From: Euglena gracilis
Lineage: Eukaryota; Euglenida; Euglenophyceae; Euglenales
Reading direction: 5' to 3'
Assembly (NCBI GenBank): GCA_039621445.1
Contig: CP154955.1
Coordinates: 33,277,417-33,341,416, forward strand
Length of the DNA stretch: 64,000 bases
The position numbers and the translations under genes were made by a program. Of this stretch, positions 1 to 10,151 are shown piece after piece (the first letter of the stretch is position 1; every line of letters starts with the position of its first letter). The notes under the pieces were generated by a model, which worked only from the letters and a program-made list of their open reading frames with translations, ran no database searches and had not been told where the DNA came from.

Positions 1-420
1 GGTCGCGGCGCAAGGGGAAAAATTTTCTGCGGTGGTTGCAGCGCAAAAAATTTTTTCTGCCCGGAGCTCAAGAACGTATTGGCAGCAACACAACACCCAA
101 CATTTTTTTGGTGGAAACAATTAGATTGATAGAAAGCGCTCACCCGGGCTTTTGGCAAAACAAAGCGTTGCCAAGGTAGCACCAGTCCCACCCGTTGAGG
201 TTTCCAAAAAAAAGTTTCCGTGGCGGTCGCGGCGCACACACAAACCAGTGCCGCGGCATTCGCGGCGCACAGAAAATTTTTTGCCGCGGCGCTGCCGGTT
301 ACAAAAAAAATTTTCCGCGGTGGTCGCGGCGCACGGAAACATTTTTTCCGGTCGCACTAACTGCAAGTATGTTATTGACCTGTGTGGGTCGGGCCTAAGG
401 CCCCCCCCCCTGCGGAAAAA
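1..420. repeat. GC-rich short interspersed repeats
   Basis: Several imperfect copies of a word close to GGTNGTCGCGGCGCAC lie near 1, 220, 250 and 310, separated by A/T runs such as AAAAATTTTT. No coding region is convincing here; the open frames change with the repeats. Confidence 0.45.
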
Positions 421-738
421 CATCGTCTTTGCATATATCTATAAACTGGGGCAACCTGGCGTGCATAAACGCACGGAGATTTGATTTTTGTTCAACCCCA
501 ACAGCCCCCCCCCCCGCTCCCAATACCACCTCCCCCCCTAATTGACTGTGGGACTTCTACACGGGACCCCCCTTTTGGTCAATTGGGGGGGGTGCCGTCA
601 AAAAAGGGGGGGGTACCGTCAAATAGGGGGTGCTTCAGCACGGAATCCCCCCTGGGCAGTCAATTAGGGGGGGGTTGAAAAATTTCCCTGGGGCGTTTGG
701 TCAATTAGGGGGGGGGTTCAATTAGGGGGGGGAGGTGG

Positions 739-1047
739 TAACAAAATCCCTTTGCTGCCGGACCGTTTTGTGAGCATGCGCAATCAGACACCCAGTGTCG
801 GAGGCCCCCCCCCCCGCCCCCAATAACAAAATCCCTTCGCTGCCGGACCGTTTTGTGAGCATGCGCAACCAGACACCCATTGTCGGAGGGCGCCTTTGGC
901 GTCCTTGGTCGTCTAGCGGGGGGGGGGGGGAGGCTGCCCCCCCCGCACCCCCCCAATAACAAAATCCCTTCGCTACCGGACCTTTTGTGAGCATCCGCAA
1001 TCAGGCACCGATTGTCGGACGGCGCCTTCGGCGCCCTTGGTCGTCTA
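739..1047. repeat. Three tandem copies of a CAAAATCCC unit
   Basis: Copies start near 739, 824 and 957. Each begins with TAACAAAATCCCTT and contains GCCGGACCNTTTTGTGAGCAT. The last two end in a GGCGCC-NNN-GGCGNC hairpin followed by CTTGGTCGTCTA. They are separated by poly-C or poly-G runs. Confidence 0.75.
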
Positions 1048-1245
1048 ACCCGAAGCCTAACCCCAACCCTAACCCGAAACCCTAAACCTAACCCTAACCT
1101 TGAACGTATCCCGAACCCTAACCCTAAACCAAACCCTAACCTTAAACGTAACCTGAACCCTAACCCCAACCCTAACCCTGACCCTGGCCCTATACCAAAC
1201 CCTAATCTGAACCCTAACCCAAACCCAACCCCAACCCCGGTACCC
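1046..1245. repeat. Degenerate telomere-like (CCCTAA)n tract
   Basis: About 200 bases made almost only of CCCTAA, CCCTAAC, CCGAAC and CCCCAAC variants on the plus strand. It lies inside the 443-1468 inverted-repeat element, so it is an interstitial tract and not a chromosome end. The frames open across it are by-products of the repeat. Confidence 0.8.
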
Positions 1246-2608
1246 CAACCCCGCGACTGTAAAGGACGGGGTCCAGGTGGCCAATTAGGGGGGGGGGTTA
1301 GGGGTAACCCCCCCCCCCTAATTGTCCCCGCCCCTAATTGGCCAGAAGGGGGGTCCGGGCCGCCCGGAGGGCAGCCAAATAGGGGGGGGGGTTGGTAATA
1401 CACATGGGGGGACGCATGACCGACCGGGTGTCGGCCATGCGTTTATGCACGCCAGGTTGCCCCAGTTTGTAGGTAACGTGACCCCCCCCCTATTTGGTCG
1501 CCCTTCGCCCTCCTGGCCAATTAGGGGGGGGGACAATTAGGGGGGGTTAGTGGTACCCCCCCCTAATTGGCCGTTTTCGGACCTCCCTTTGCGCACGTCC
1601 TTTGCAGTTTTTCCCAATCAAGATGAAGCAAAGCAAGCTATGTTTTACTGCTGTTGCGCGCTTGCCGGATCGGCGCCGAGATGGGGCCGTGGTTGCAAAT
1701 GCCGCCTCAACGACGGAGTTGTCCGAGGGAGTAGGGGCTGTGGTGGTGGACAATGTAGCGGTGACGGTAAGTGGTACGGACAGTGCGGCTCCTGTGGATG
1801 AAGAAGACACTAAGGCAACTCCCAATAAGAAAGCGAGAAGGGACTTGTCTGTAGCCCACAAAGTGATGATCCTGAATTTCCGCCGAAGCCACAGTAATGC
1901 TGCTGCCCTGAAAAAATTCCCCGAAGTGTCTGGAAGAACCCTGCGAAGAATGGTCGCAACGGAAAAGCACTTGAGGCAGCAGCTTCAAAAAGGGAATGGA
2001 AAAGCGAAACGGCAGCTACCGCTTCATAAGTACCATGCCCTGGGGGAAGAGCTCGTCCAATTTTTTCGTCGGGTTCGTGATGCATATGGTGCCGTCTCCA
2101 GAGACTTACTCGAATGCTACGCCATGTCTTTGCCGGACACCATCAAAAAAGATTACTTTGTGGTGAACCACAGTAGCCGTGATGAGTTTTGGAAGAGGTG
2201 GCGAGCTCTTTATGGGATCGTGTATCGCAGAATTTCTGGCGTCAAGCAATATATTCCTGGAGACCACGAGAGCCGCATAAGTACGTACCACAACCTGATG
2301 CGCTCAATTTATCGTGAAAAGCAACCAAAAGTGTTCATCTGTGGGGACGAGACGGGCATCAGAATGGAGGATGTTCCTGTTTGGCTTTGGGAAAACTTTC
2401 CTTTTTTTGTACAATTTTTACACATGAAGTTGCGTCACACTTTTGCCCAATGCCAAGAGAAATGTGACCCTCGAAAAGCTGGGCGCAAAGCGTGTGCACA
2501 TCGACACTGTGGGAGGTGACAAGGTCATGTTCACGGTCTTCTTGGCAAGCAAGATCACCATTCAAAGTTCAGGGCCTAAGGCTGAACCCTCCAACATTCA
2601 GGAAATTA

Positions 2609-3399
2609 CCCTCACCCCCTCCCCTAATTGGCCCCCCCCTAATTGGCTAATTGGGGGGTCCTTAAGGGAGGTCCATTAGCCAATTAGGGGGGGGGGGCTA
2701 GCCAATTGGCCAATGGACGTTCCCTTGGCCAACTTTGGCCAATTTCGGCTCAGAAAACCTCCAAAAACGTCCGTTTCAAAAATGTTAAAAATTGCTGGAT
2801 AAGAAAAAGTCATGACCAATCCCAAAATGCACAAAAAATGGACCAATTTTGCACACGTCAAAAATTATGGGGTCGGGGTCCTCGAGCCCCCCCTCCTAAT
2901 TGTCCCCCCCCCCTAATTGGCTAATGGGGGGTCTGAAGGAGCCCGGCCATTAGCCAAATAGGGGGGGGGTGAGGGCATAGTGGGCACGCCTGTTTTTTTT
3001 TTACGTTGTTTTTTTTGTTTTTTTATTTCTAACAATGTTTTTTTTAAAAAAAACAAAAAAACGCCCACTAGGTTTTGCAAAGAAAAATTTTTGAATGCGT
3101 ATTTTCGGTCATTTTTGCAACTTCTGGGTCAGTTTTGCCAAAGTCTACCTCCCATAAAAAATGGAAAAAGTAATAAAATTGCATTTTTTCTGCTTTTTTG
3201 GATGTTTTCGACCATTTTTGGCACTTTTTTTGAACTAAGTAGGATTCAAAGTATGGTTTGGGTGTTTCATAATGAGTTTTCTCAATGAAATTTCCCTTTT
3301 GTTTTTTTTTGATGTTTTTTTTAGCGTTTTTTTTTTAAAAAAACACGTTGTTTTGTTTTTTTTAAAAAAAACAAAAAAAATGCCCACTATGGGTGAGGG
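2609..3399. mobile_element. Poly-C hairpin MITE in a transposase intron, TA target
   Basis: Its ends are CCCTCACCCCC at 2609 and GGGGGTGAGGG (2965-2975, with the last eight bases repeated at 3392-3399). It is flanked by TA at 2607-2608 and 3400-3401. Inside are two poly-C/TAATTGGC hairpins (about 2620-2700 and 2886-2975). Without it the intron would be about 58 bases, ending at TTAACAG 3417. The TA flank fits Tc1/mariner/pogo-type insertion. A second element (2976-3391) later entered its right end. Confidence 0.65.
2976..3391. mobile_element. hAT-like MITE with 8-bp target duplication
   Basis: A 416-base element has perfect 11-base inverted ends, CATAGTGGGCA at 2976 and TGCCCACTATG at 3381-3391. 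Both sides are flanked by the direct repeat GGTGAGGG (2968-2975 and 3392-3399). An 8-base duplication is the mark of hAT-type insertion. The interior is T/A-rich with long T and A runs that can fold, and has no gene. Confidence 0.8.
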
Positions 3400-3760
3400 T
3401 ATTCTCATCATTAACAGGTGCAAAAACTGCCACCACAGATCATTTTCAAGGGTGCTAAAGCGGGGAAAGTGCGCAAGCAAGTCGTTGAGGCGGCACATGT
3501 CCTGGAAGGCATGGGGAAGTGCGCAGTGACGACAACGGCAAATGGATGGCAAACAGGGGAAAGCTTCCTCGCCTGGGTGAAGGAGTTTGTCGGATTCGAG
3601 AAGAATCCCATGCTTATCATTGACCTGTTTGCAGCACATCGTGATGCCGAAGTGATTGAGTGGTGCAAAAGCCAAGGGATCAATATGCTCTTTGTACCGG
3701 GGGGCTGTACATCACTGGTTCAGGTTGCAACTGCCTCTCAAAATTCCGGACACCATAATT

Positions 3761-4147
3761 CCACAGGTGATGGACGTGTTTGTTAATCGTCCCTTCAAGA
3801 AGGTGTGCAGGAGCAAATACATTGAGTGGCGAGCAAGCAAGATAGCGGTGAACGAGTTGTCGGCAAAGCCAAAAAGGGAGGATGTCATGCAATGGGTATT
3901 GGAAAGTTGGAATGCAATATCAGGTCGCAAAACAGTTTGATACCAATTTTCCACAGGTAGGGACGTTGTTTGTTTTAATCGTCCCTTCAAGAAGGTGTGC
4001 AGGAAGCAAATACATTAGTGGCGAGCAAGCAACCAGATAGCGGTGAAACGATGTTGTCGGCAAAGCCAAAAAGGGAGGATGTCATGCAATGGGTATTGGA
4101 AAGTTGGAATGCAATATCAGGTCGCAAAACAGTTTGATACCAATTTT
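3761..4147 (+). repeat. Tandem duplication of a transposase exon (190 + 197 bases)
   Basis: Bases 3761-3950 recur at 3951-4147 and include the CCACAG splice acceptor, the RPFKKVC segment and the end of the exon. Copy 2 differs mainly by scattered single-base insertions and deletions (for example GGAAGCAAA for GGAGCAAA) that destroy its frame. Between the two copies only the first stays readable. Confidence 0.85.
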
Positions 4148-4164
4148 CTTCATTCATGGATCTA

Positions 4165-4587
4165 ACGTGACCCCCCCCCTATTTGTCACCCCCCCCTAAT
4201 AGTTCGAACACCCATTCACCCCACCCCCCTTCGACCCCCCCCCCTCCCCTTGGTTGGGGCGGCGACAATTAGGGGGGGTTACCCATGGACCCATGGAAAT
4301 GTGGGGTAAATTGAGTAACCCCCCCCCCCTAATTGTCACCCCCCCCTACCACCCCCCCCCCTTTATTGTCCCCCCCCTTTTATTGTCCCTGGGCCCCGGC
4401 CGACGGGGGGTTTTTTTTGGCCCGGCCAATGAAATTCCTTTGGTACCCCTTTATTGTCCCCCCCCTTTATTGTCCGGTCGGGCCTCCCGGGGGCAGGTCG
4501 GTGGGACAATAAAGGGGGGGGGGTGGCAATAGTCGCCAGGGGGGTCAAAACGCTCCCGAGGGAGTGCCATATAGGGGGGGGTCACGT
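4165..4587. mobile_element. Poly-C MITE with ACGTGACC ends, TA target
   Basis: The left end ACGTGACCCCCCCCCTAT at 4165 mirrors the right end ATAGGGGGGGGTCACGT at 4571-4587. TA flanks both sides (4163-4164 and 4588-4589). The 423-base interior has further boxes of the type CCCCCCTTTATTGTCC and GACAATAAAGGGGG. It splits the C-terminal part of the transposase. Similar left ends without a matching right end occur at 1476 and 5748. Confidence 0.75.
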
Positions 4588-4987
4588 TAACTAGATGACC
4601 TCGTGCAAAAAGGCATGCAGAAACTGATACTCGACCCAGCAACAAAGGAGGATCCTGAACCTGTCAACGCAAAGCACCCGAGTCCCACACCTGTGGAAGA
4701 CAAAGAGGTGAAGGAGACGAATGTCGCCTTGGCTCACTTGCTTGAAGTGCTGGCAAAAGTGCAGATGCTAATAAATAAAACCCACACATTTTAATCCCCC
4801 CCAGGTCAATGAGGAAGGCGAGGAAGCCCCCACCGATCCGGAAGCTCCAACAATCCCGGAGACGATTGAGGGAGAGGAGGACGATGACGAATCGCCGGCG
4901 GGAGGCGATGAGAGCTCTAACCCCGCAGACATTCCGGACCAATGTGTTGCCTGTGAGTGCCCTCCCCAGCGTGGCCGTTTTGGGTAA

Positions 4988-6090
4988 TGGTTCCCGGAGG
5001 GGGGGTACAATGTACGGGGGGCATGGTAGTGATCACCACGAAATTCAGCCATCCTTCATAGTACTCTTGTCCGCTGCCACAGGAAGTCATAATTTCACAA
5101 ATCTTGAACACCCCTCAGGTCGTCGATTTGAAGAGACAAATTGTTTCCTCATGATTCATATCGGTTCTTAAACCAAACAGCACCAATAATCACCACAAAC
5201 ATCGACTCTAATTCTGGCCGATCCAACGACCACGAGCGTATCTCTGGCTACGTGCTATGTTGGGGTGCCAAGTACCACTCGATCGAAAGCTCTTTGCAAC
5301 AAACGGTTGGTCATGAGAGTTTTCCACGCTGCATGGCACCCTTGTTCCAAAACAGCACCAATTTTCACAAAAATTGGATATCCACCCCAGTGTTCCCCAA
5401 ATGGCAAATTGCATTCCACTACATGGTTTTAACGGTCATCAGGCCTTCAACGACCAATTTGGGCCCCGGTCGGAAAATCGCGGGTGACCAAATTGCGGGT
5501 CGGGCCGACTATGGTCGGGCCGACCACCTGGTCGGTAGGAAACGCAATTATCCGCACTACCCCCCCCCTTCTGGAGATTTAAGCCCCCCCCCCCCCTGAA
5601 AAAAACTTTTGTCCAAATCACCCCAAAACCAGTCAAAACCCACTTAAATGGCTCCAGAACCCCCCAATCGGGGGTGAATATGCAAAAACTTGGGGGAAAA
5701 ATGCCCATTTTGGGCCACTTTTGGGGAAAACATTGTCGTTGCATATAACGTGACCCCCCCCCTATTTGTCCCCCCCCCCCTAATTGGCCAGAGCCCAGGT
5801 GGCCAATTAGGCGTCACTCATTGTAAAGGAAAAATGAATGGGGTCTCCGAGGATTTGCCAAATTCAGGACAAACACCTTCATGGGATGGCCGGAACGCAA
5901 AAAAAAAATCCACCAGGTGGCAAAACAATTCGGGATGGTCACCCTGTGACCTCAGACTCACAGTATGGGGCAGAAAATACAACGGCCAATGCCTTCTTGC
6001 ACGACTTCCAAACAAGACCGATGCAACCAAGTGTGGCAAACAACGCAGCGACCTGCTGCGGTCAAAGATGGAATGAGGTGTGAAAGAAGC
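4988..6090. other. Unassigned spacer with poly-C boxes
   Basis: No convincing gene is visible. At 5748 an ACGTGACCCCCCCCC end precedes a CCTAATTGGCC/GGCCAATTAGG box pair. Runs of C occur near 5560 and 5585. Short open frames on both strands show no recognisable motif. Confidence 0.4.
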
Positions 6091-6103
6091 TCCAACTGAA
6101 TGG

Positions 6104-7848
6104 TTAAAACCGTTAACCGTTCACGGGCTTCCCCACGTGAGGAAACGGGGTGCGTTCACGGGTGCGCACTACGGCACCCGTGAACGGACCCCGTTTTCAC
6201 ATATGCGCACCCGTGGTCGGTTCACGGGTGCACGCACGGCAGCCGTGGACGGAATTTTGCCTTTAAAAAAGGGAAAATATTTATGCAGTAGGGAAGAGGA
6301 TTTGAAACAAATGGCGAACCTGGTGAACTTGAGGGGTGGGGGCAGGAATGCAAGAGGTGGCATAGGGAACTGACACGCGACAAACTAAATTTCGGTGCGA
6401 GGCACATGCTCGCGATGCCTTTCGGCATGGTCAGAGGAACAACGGGACGGATAACTCAACGACAACCCTGACAAATCCACGCCGAGCAAGTTGGTGATCT
6501 TCTTCGGGCCAAGTCCTTGAAGGTCACCGGTCTGGATAAAACCCTGGACACCCACTTTCCGATGCCGCGAAAATATTCACCCGAAATTGGGGTTGGCGGC
6601 AGGGTCCAGGCGTTCAGACTGCGCACGGAACGGAACAAAAAATTTGGTGCACCTTCCGGCAGAGGAGCACCGTGCGCTTCCAACATGGCCACCTGTCTGT
6701 CGATTGCCTGAACGGGGCACGTACGCGGGTCATCGCCGGACGTGATCAGCAAAGAGAAAAGTTGGTGATCAACGTGATTGAGGTCTCCGGGCAAGTTTTT
6801 CATTGTGCCCACGACGATGCTGTACGATTTTCGCCCGTCCATAATTTGCGGCTTGAAACTTTCGACCACCAACCGACGAAGAACCTCCCCTCGGTATCCG
6901 GTGGTGTACCCCAACAAAAGTACATTCCTCCTTTGGACCCAAAATGGTGTGTTCCCTTCGGCAGCCTTCAAAACTGTGAGCAACTCGTCCGCCTGCAAAA
7001 CTGTGTTTGTCAACCCACCCTTGGCCTCCATTGCCTTTTTGGCCCTTTCGTGCGTGACGAGTGGCTTCATTAACGCATTGAACTGCGGGAACTGGGACAC
7101 AGACGATGGTACAATGATGGCATAAACGGGAGCCAATGCCTTGTAAATGTTGCTTACAGCATTTACATAGGTCCGAAAACTGGACACTGGCATGGAGCGA
7201 AGGCGCCCATCTTTTCCTGCCTTCTCCTGCCTTGTCTGGACCCAGGCATCGGCTTCCTGCTGCGTCTTGAAAAGTTCACGAGCATCAACGCACCATCTGG
7301 CCCATCCCACCAAAACTTCGTCCAAAGAGCCAAAAACAATGCCATGCCGGTTGCAAACATCCATATACTCCAAAAAACACTTTACTGCGGCATGGTTCTT
7401 GGGGCCCAAGTCACAATTTTGACCACCGGTGGGGAGACTGCCTAAAAGGGCATCCACTGCAGCAGCTCCTAGGGAGCTGGCACCACGTAAAACAGCCAGA
7501 AATTCATCTACGTTGGGGGGGCGGGGCATCTGTGCTTCCATCATGTTGGCAAAACGCTTCATCGGACTGTGGGGAAAAGCAGCAGACAGACAGAAACACA
7601 AATGTTAAAAACCCCAAAAAATTCAAATTCCGATCACGGGTAACACCTTGCGCAACCGTGGTCGGTTCACGGGTGCACGCACGGCAGCCGTGGACGGAAA
7701 TTCCGTTCACGGGTGCGCACTACGGCACCCGTGAACGGCCAAAGTTCACCCGTGAACGCCAAAAACGAGATTTTTGACCCCCTAGGCATCTCGTTAGGAA
7801 GCGCTTGCCTACTGCGAGGAAGCCCGTGAACTTGGTTAACGGTTTTAA
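6104..7848. mobile_element. Inverted-repeat element carrying a tyrosine recombinase
   Basis: The left end 6104-6132 (TTAAAACCGTTAACC then GTTCACGGGCTTCC) is the reverse complement of 7818-7848 apart from a 2-base indel. Just inside both ends lie palindromes built from GTTCACGGGTGC/GCACCCGTGAAC (about 6150-6185 and 7700-7737). A direct repeat starting GTGGTCGGTTCACGGGTGC is present at about 6210 and 7661. No target duplication is evident (flanks AATGG and GACAA). Confidence 0.6.
6456..7562 (-). CDS. Crypton-like tyrosine recombinase
   Basis: The protein resembles the phage-integrase/tyrosine recombinase fold as found in Crypton DNA transposons, which move by site-specific recombination. An N-terminal helical core-binding region (about residues 45-190) leads into RRNVLLLGYTTGYRGEVLRRL near residue 210, where the first catalytic Arg is expected. 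SGDDPRTCPVQAID follows near residue 280, as in Crypton proteins. The C-terminal His/Arg box and the Tyr are not recognisable; the frame may shift near 6530, where another frame reads FKDLGPKKITNLLG. I chose ATG 7562. CCCCACAG just upstream could be a splice acceptor, so an earlier exon is possible. It is either a decayed copy or a gene with an unread 3' exon. Confidence 0.55.
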   Translation of the reverse strand: MKRFANMMEAQMPRPPNVDEFLAVLRGASSLGAAAVDALLGSLPTGGQNCDLGPKNHAAVKCFLEYMDVCNRHGIVFGSLDEVLVGWARWCVDARELFKTQQEADAWVQTRQEKAGKDGRLRSMPVSSFRTYVNAVSNIYKALAPVYAIIVPSSVSQFPQFNALMKPLVTHERAKKAMEAKGGLTNTVLQADELLTVLKAAEGNTPFWVQRRNVLLLGYTTGYRGEVLRRLVVESFKPQIMDGRKSYSIVVGTMKNLPGDLNHVDHQLFSLLITSGDDPRTCPVQAIDRQVAMLEAHGAPLPEGAPNFLFRSVRSLNAWTLPPTPISGEYFRGIGKWVSRVLSRPVTFKDLARRRSPTCSAWICQGCR

Positions 7849-7851
7849 GAC

Positions 7852-7948
7852 AAAAGCGGGGTCCGATCACGATTCCCGGTGGAGAAACGGGGGGCGCCTA
7901 CGGCGCCCCCCGTTTCTCCACCGGGAATCGTGATCGGACCCCGCTTTT
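7852..7948. repeat. Perfect 47-bp palindrome with TAC loop
   Basis: Arms 7852-7898 and 7902-7948 are exact reverse complements around a TAC loop. The core is GGCGCC-TAC-GGCGCC and the outer arm contains GATCACGATTCCCGG. It starts four bases beyond the recombinase element. It would form a very stable hairpin or cruciform. Confidence 0.9.
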
Positions 7949-8530
7949 TCTTATAGAACCAGCCAACCATTCTTTGAGGATGATTGACACCACATTACAT
8001 TGTGGGGGGGGTACAATATGCAGACCCGTGAACCGTCAAAAAAAGACCTTTAATTTTCTTCGTAAGGAAATTGGGGGGGTACATCATGGGGGGGTACAAT
8101 ATGGGGGGGCATGGTAAACCAATGCCTGAAGAAACCAAATTGCCATCCGTCCCAATCCATTCGGGGGGGGGGGACACTATTCGGAATTTTGGTCGAACCG
8201 AGGGGGGGGCTTCTATTGGGGGGGCACTATTCGGGGGGGGGGGGGCTTCTATTCAGGGGGTTAAATGAGGGTTGGGTGATTTTATGTTTCATGATCCAAT
8301 GCATCCACAAGAGTAACATTTGCAGCAAATTTGACATGGTTTGGAAAGGTAGGACATGTGGACCCACAAAGAAGTTTCTTCGATAATTCTTGGACCCCCT
8401 GGTTTTCGACCACTTTTCCGAATACCCCCCCCCCCCGAATAGAAGTCCCCCCCCCCCCAGTTTTCGACCAACGTTCCGAATAGAAGCCCTCGGCGGCTTC
8501 TATTCGGGGGGGGGGGGTTAGTCGTCTGAT
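7949..8530. repeat. Poly-G boxes with CTATTCGG and GTACAATATG words
   Basis: Boxes such as GGGGGGGTACAATATG (about 8009 and 8090), GGGGGGCACTATTCGGGGGG (8170-8250) and their reverse complements CCCCCCGAATAGAAGCC (8410-8510) form inverted pairs. One pair encloses about 180 bases with no clear gene. They look like small fold-back elements. Confidence 0.55.
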
Positions 8531-9780
8531 GAAAAGAGCTTCCAGTTGAGGGTTGAGTTTGTACCTGGGCGAATGACACAACTAGAGACATACTTGCGAT
8601 CATGGGAACGTGGCAAAATCCAAAGTCGCTTAACATTGCAAACTTGTGGTCAGAGATTGGTCCTTGGAGTGTCCTTTGACTGAGGGTTGGGAATGCCGGT
8701 TCTTTCGTGAACCCGGCGTCTCTAAAACGCCGCTTTAAACAAAGGGGGCGGGAACGCCAGTTCTGTTGTGAACCCGGCGTCTTAGACGCCCCCCCCCTTT
8801 TTGACGGAGGTTCGGCACGTCTGATGAGGACCCTCGGCCACCAGGGGGGAGGTCCCCATTTTGCTGTGCCGAGGGGGTCAATCCCCCAGGGGGGGTCCAC
8901 CATGGCAGAATTTCCCAAAGGAAAACTCATTGGTATGGTTCGGCCCGTGCCGAGGGGGTCGGCTTGTGAAATCCCACACCTCAGGTGCCATACAGCATAT
9001 CAATCGAAAGCTCTCCCCATGAGCTTTCATTCGGTACCCTCAGAACTCAGCCACACTGCACAGCGCCCTAAAAATTGCCGATCGCAATGTTCCGACCCTT
9101 TCGCAAATTCCAAAACCCACTGTTCAGCTGCCATGTTGCCCCTTGATCGATAGCCCTTCTCGAGGGCTTTCAGCAGATGGCCTTAGATTTCAGCCGTGCT
9201 GCATGGTACCATGCCCCCCCCCCCCATATAAGACCCCCCCTCGGGAGCCAAAATCCCAGGGGGGGGTCTTATATGGGGGGGGTCTTATATGGGGGGGTTG
9301 GTCCCGGCCAAAGGGCCGGCCTTCGGCCGGCCAGGGGGGGGGGGTCTTATATGGGGGGGGTCTTATATGGGGGGGGGCATGGTACTCTATTTCAGAAATT
9401 CCCCAAATTTGACCAAATGGAAAGTGTTGCACAAAATCCCCCAGTTTCTGGCCAAATACCCCCCAAAATATGATTATATGATCATATGTGATTATATGAT
9501 TGCCACATGTCTAAAAACCATTTTGGACACTTTTTGGCACTTGTCATTTTGGGTCCCCTGGATGCCCTCTTCCCACCCAAACCAACCAGACCAGCGTTGG
9601 ACGCCGGTTCGGGCGTGAAGCCAGAGCCCCAATACATGGTTTGGGGGTTGTGGCAACATTCGGTCCATGGTGTTTGCGGCTTTTTCGCCATTTTTGCAAG
9701 AACAGACCGAGGAACAACACAAGCAATGTACCGACCCTCTGTCATCCGTTAGGCTCTAAAGCGAATATCGGCGTCAGACC
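8531..9780. repeat. Fold-back repeats with GTCTTATATGGGGGG boxes
   Basis: At 9214-9380 CCCCCCATATAAGACCCCCCC and four copies of GGGGGGTCTTATATGGGGGG form an inverted set around a GGCCGGCC-TTC-GGCCGGCC hairpin (about 9314-9333). Two copies of GAACCCGGCGTCT with AGACGCC-like partners lie at about 8709-8790. No gene is supported in 8531-9780. Confidence 0.5.
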
Positions 9781-9796
9781 AAGCATTGTGGGGGCC

Positions 9797-9843
9797 TTTG
9801 GGGGGGGACCGGGCGCCTTTGGCGCCCGGTCCCCCCCCCCAAA
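9797..9843. repeat. GC hairpin with TTT loop
   Basis: TTTGGGGGGGGACCGGGCGCC pairs with GGCGCCCGGT followed by poly-C and AAA, around a TTT loop at 9818-9820. Confidence 0.85.
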
Positions 9844-9949
9844 GTGCCCCCCAATTACTTGGCCCAACGCCCATTTCTCGTTTTCCAGGACCAGCGGTGC
9901 TATGTGGGTATGATTCGGGTCATTTGGACACCATTTCTACAGACCTGTT

Positions 9950-10062
9950 TCTATTCACAAAAAATAGGGCATATTTTCAATTCACGAAAATATGCCCTGT
10001 TTTCCGTGAATAGGTATTCACGAAAAACAGGGCATATTTTCGTGAATAGGATTTTTGGGTAA
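9950..10062. repeat. Palindromic CACGAAAATATGCCCTG repeats
   Basis: Alternating direct and inverted copies of TTCACGAAAATATGCCCTGTTTTCCGTGAATA. The same set recurs near 11289-11400, and both sets are followed within about 60 bases by GGGCAGGCGCCGGG and TCTATTCACGGTTAC. The two sets may be ends or copies of one fold-back element. Confidence 0.65.
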
Positions 10063-10151
10063 AAAATGACAAAAAAATGCCGAAAAACCTGGCGTGAAGC
10101 ACACCAACGAAAAACAGGGCAGGCGCCGGGCCTTTCTATTCACGGTTACAG

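Larger units (their letters stand above)
443..1468. mobile_element. Inverted-repeat element with perfect 31-bp ends
   Basis: Bases 443-473 are the exact reverse complement of 1438-1468 (31 of 31). The interior holds poly-C/poly-G boxes, three tandem copies of an 83-92-base unit and a telomere-like tract. No protein is encoded. This looks like a non-autonomous DNA element or MITE. I could not define a target duplication (flanks CTAT and GTAG). Confidence 0.7.
1623..4987 (+). pseudogene. pogo/Tigger-like DDE transposase, split and damaged
   Basis: The family cuts and pastes DNA elements at TA sites. From ATG 1623 come a basic tail, a first helix-turn-helix (about 1830-1960), a CENP-B-like helix-turn-helix (about 2040-2260) and the first catalytic Asp in CGDETGI near 2346. 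After a short intron near 2380-2430, KLGAKRVHIDTVGG follows at about 2475. The second Asp lies in LIIDLFAAHRD near 3615, and the third in VMDVFVNRPFK near 3772 after a clean 43-base GT-AG intron (3724-3766). A C-terminal part starts near 4594, and an acidic tail (about 4806-4987) is reached through a possible intron 4759-4805. Damage: an in-frame TGA at 3938, a duplicated exon, a MITE at 4165-4587 and an unresolved frame across the second intron. Probably a dead copy. Confidence 0.75.

Noticed and set aside
739-1047. CRISPR-like repeat array
   Set aside because: Only three long imperfect copies with poly-C/G spacers, in a eukaryotic locus.
1046-1245. Chromosome end (telomere)
   Set aside because: Degenerate repeats flanked on both sides by other sequence and enclosed in an inverted-repeat element.
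705-1403. Minus ORF of 232 codons and the plus frame opposite it
   Set aside because: Translation of telomere-like and poly-C repeats; not a protein.
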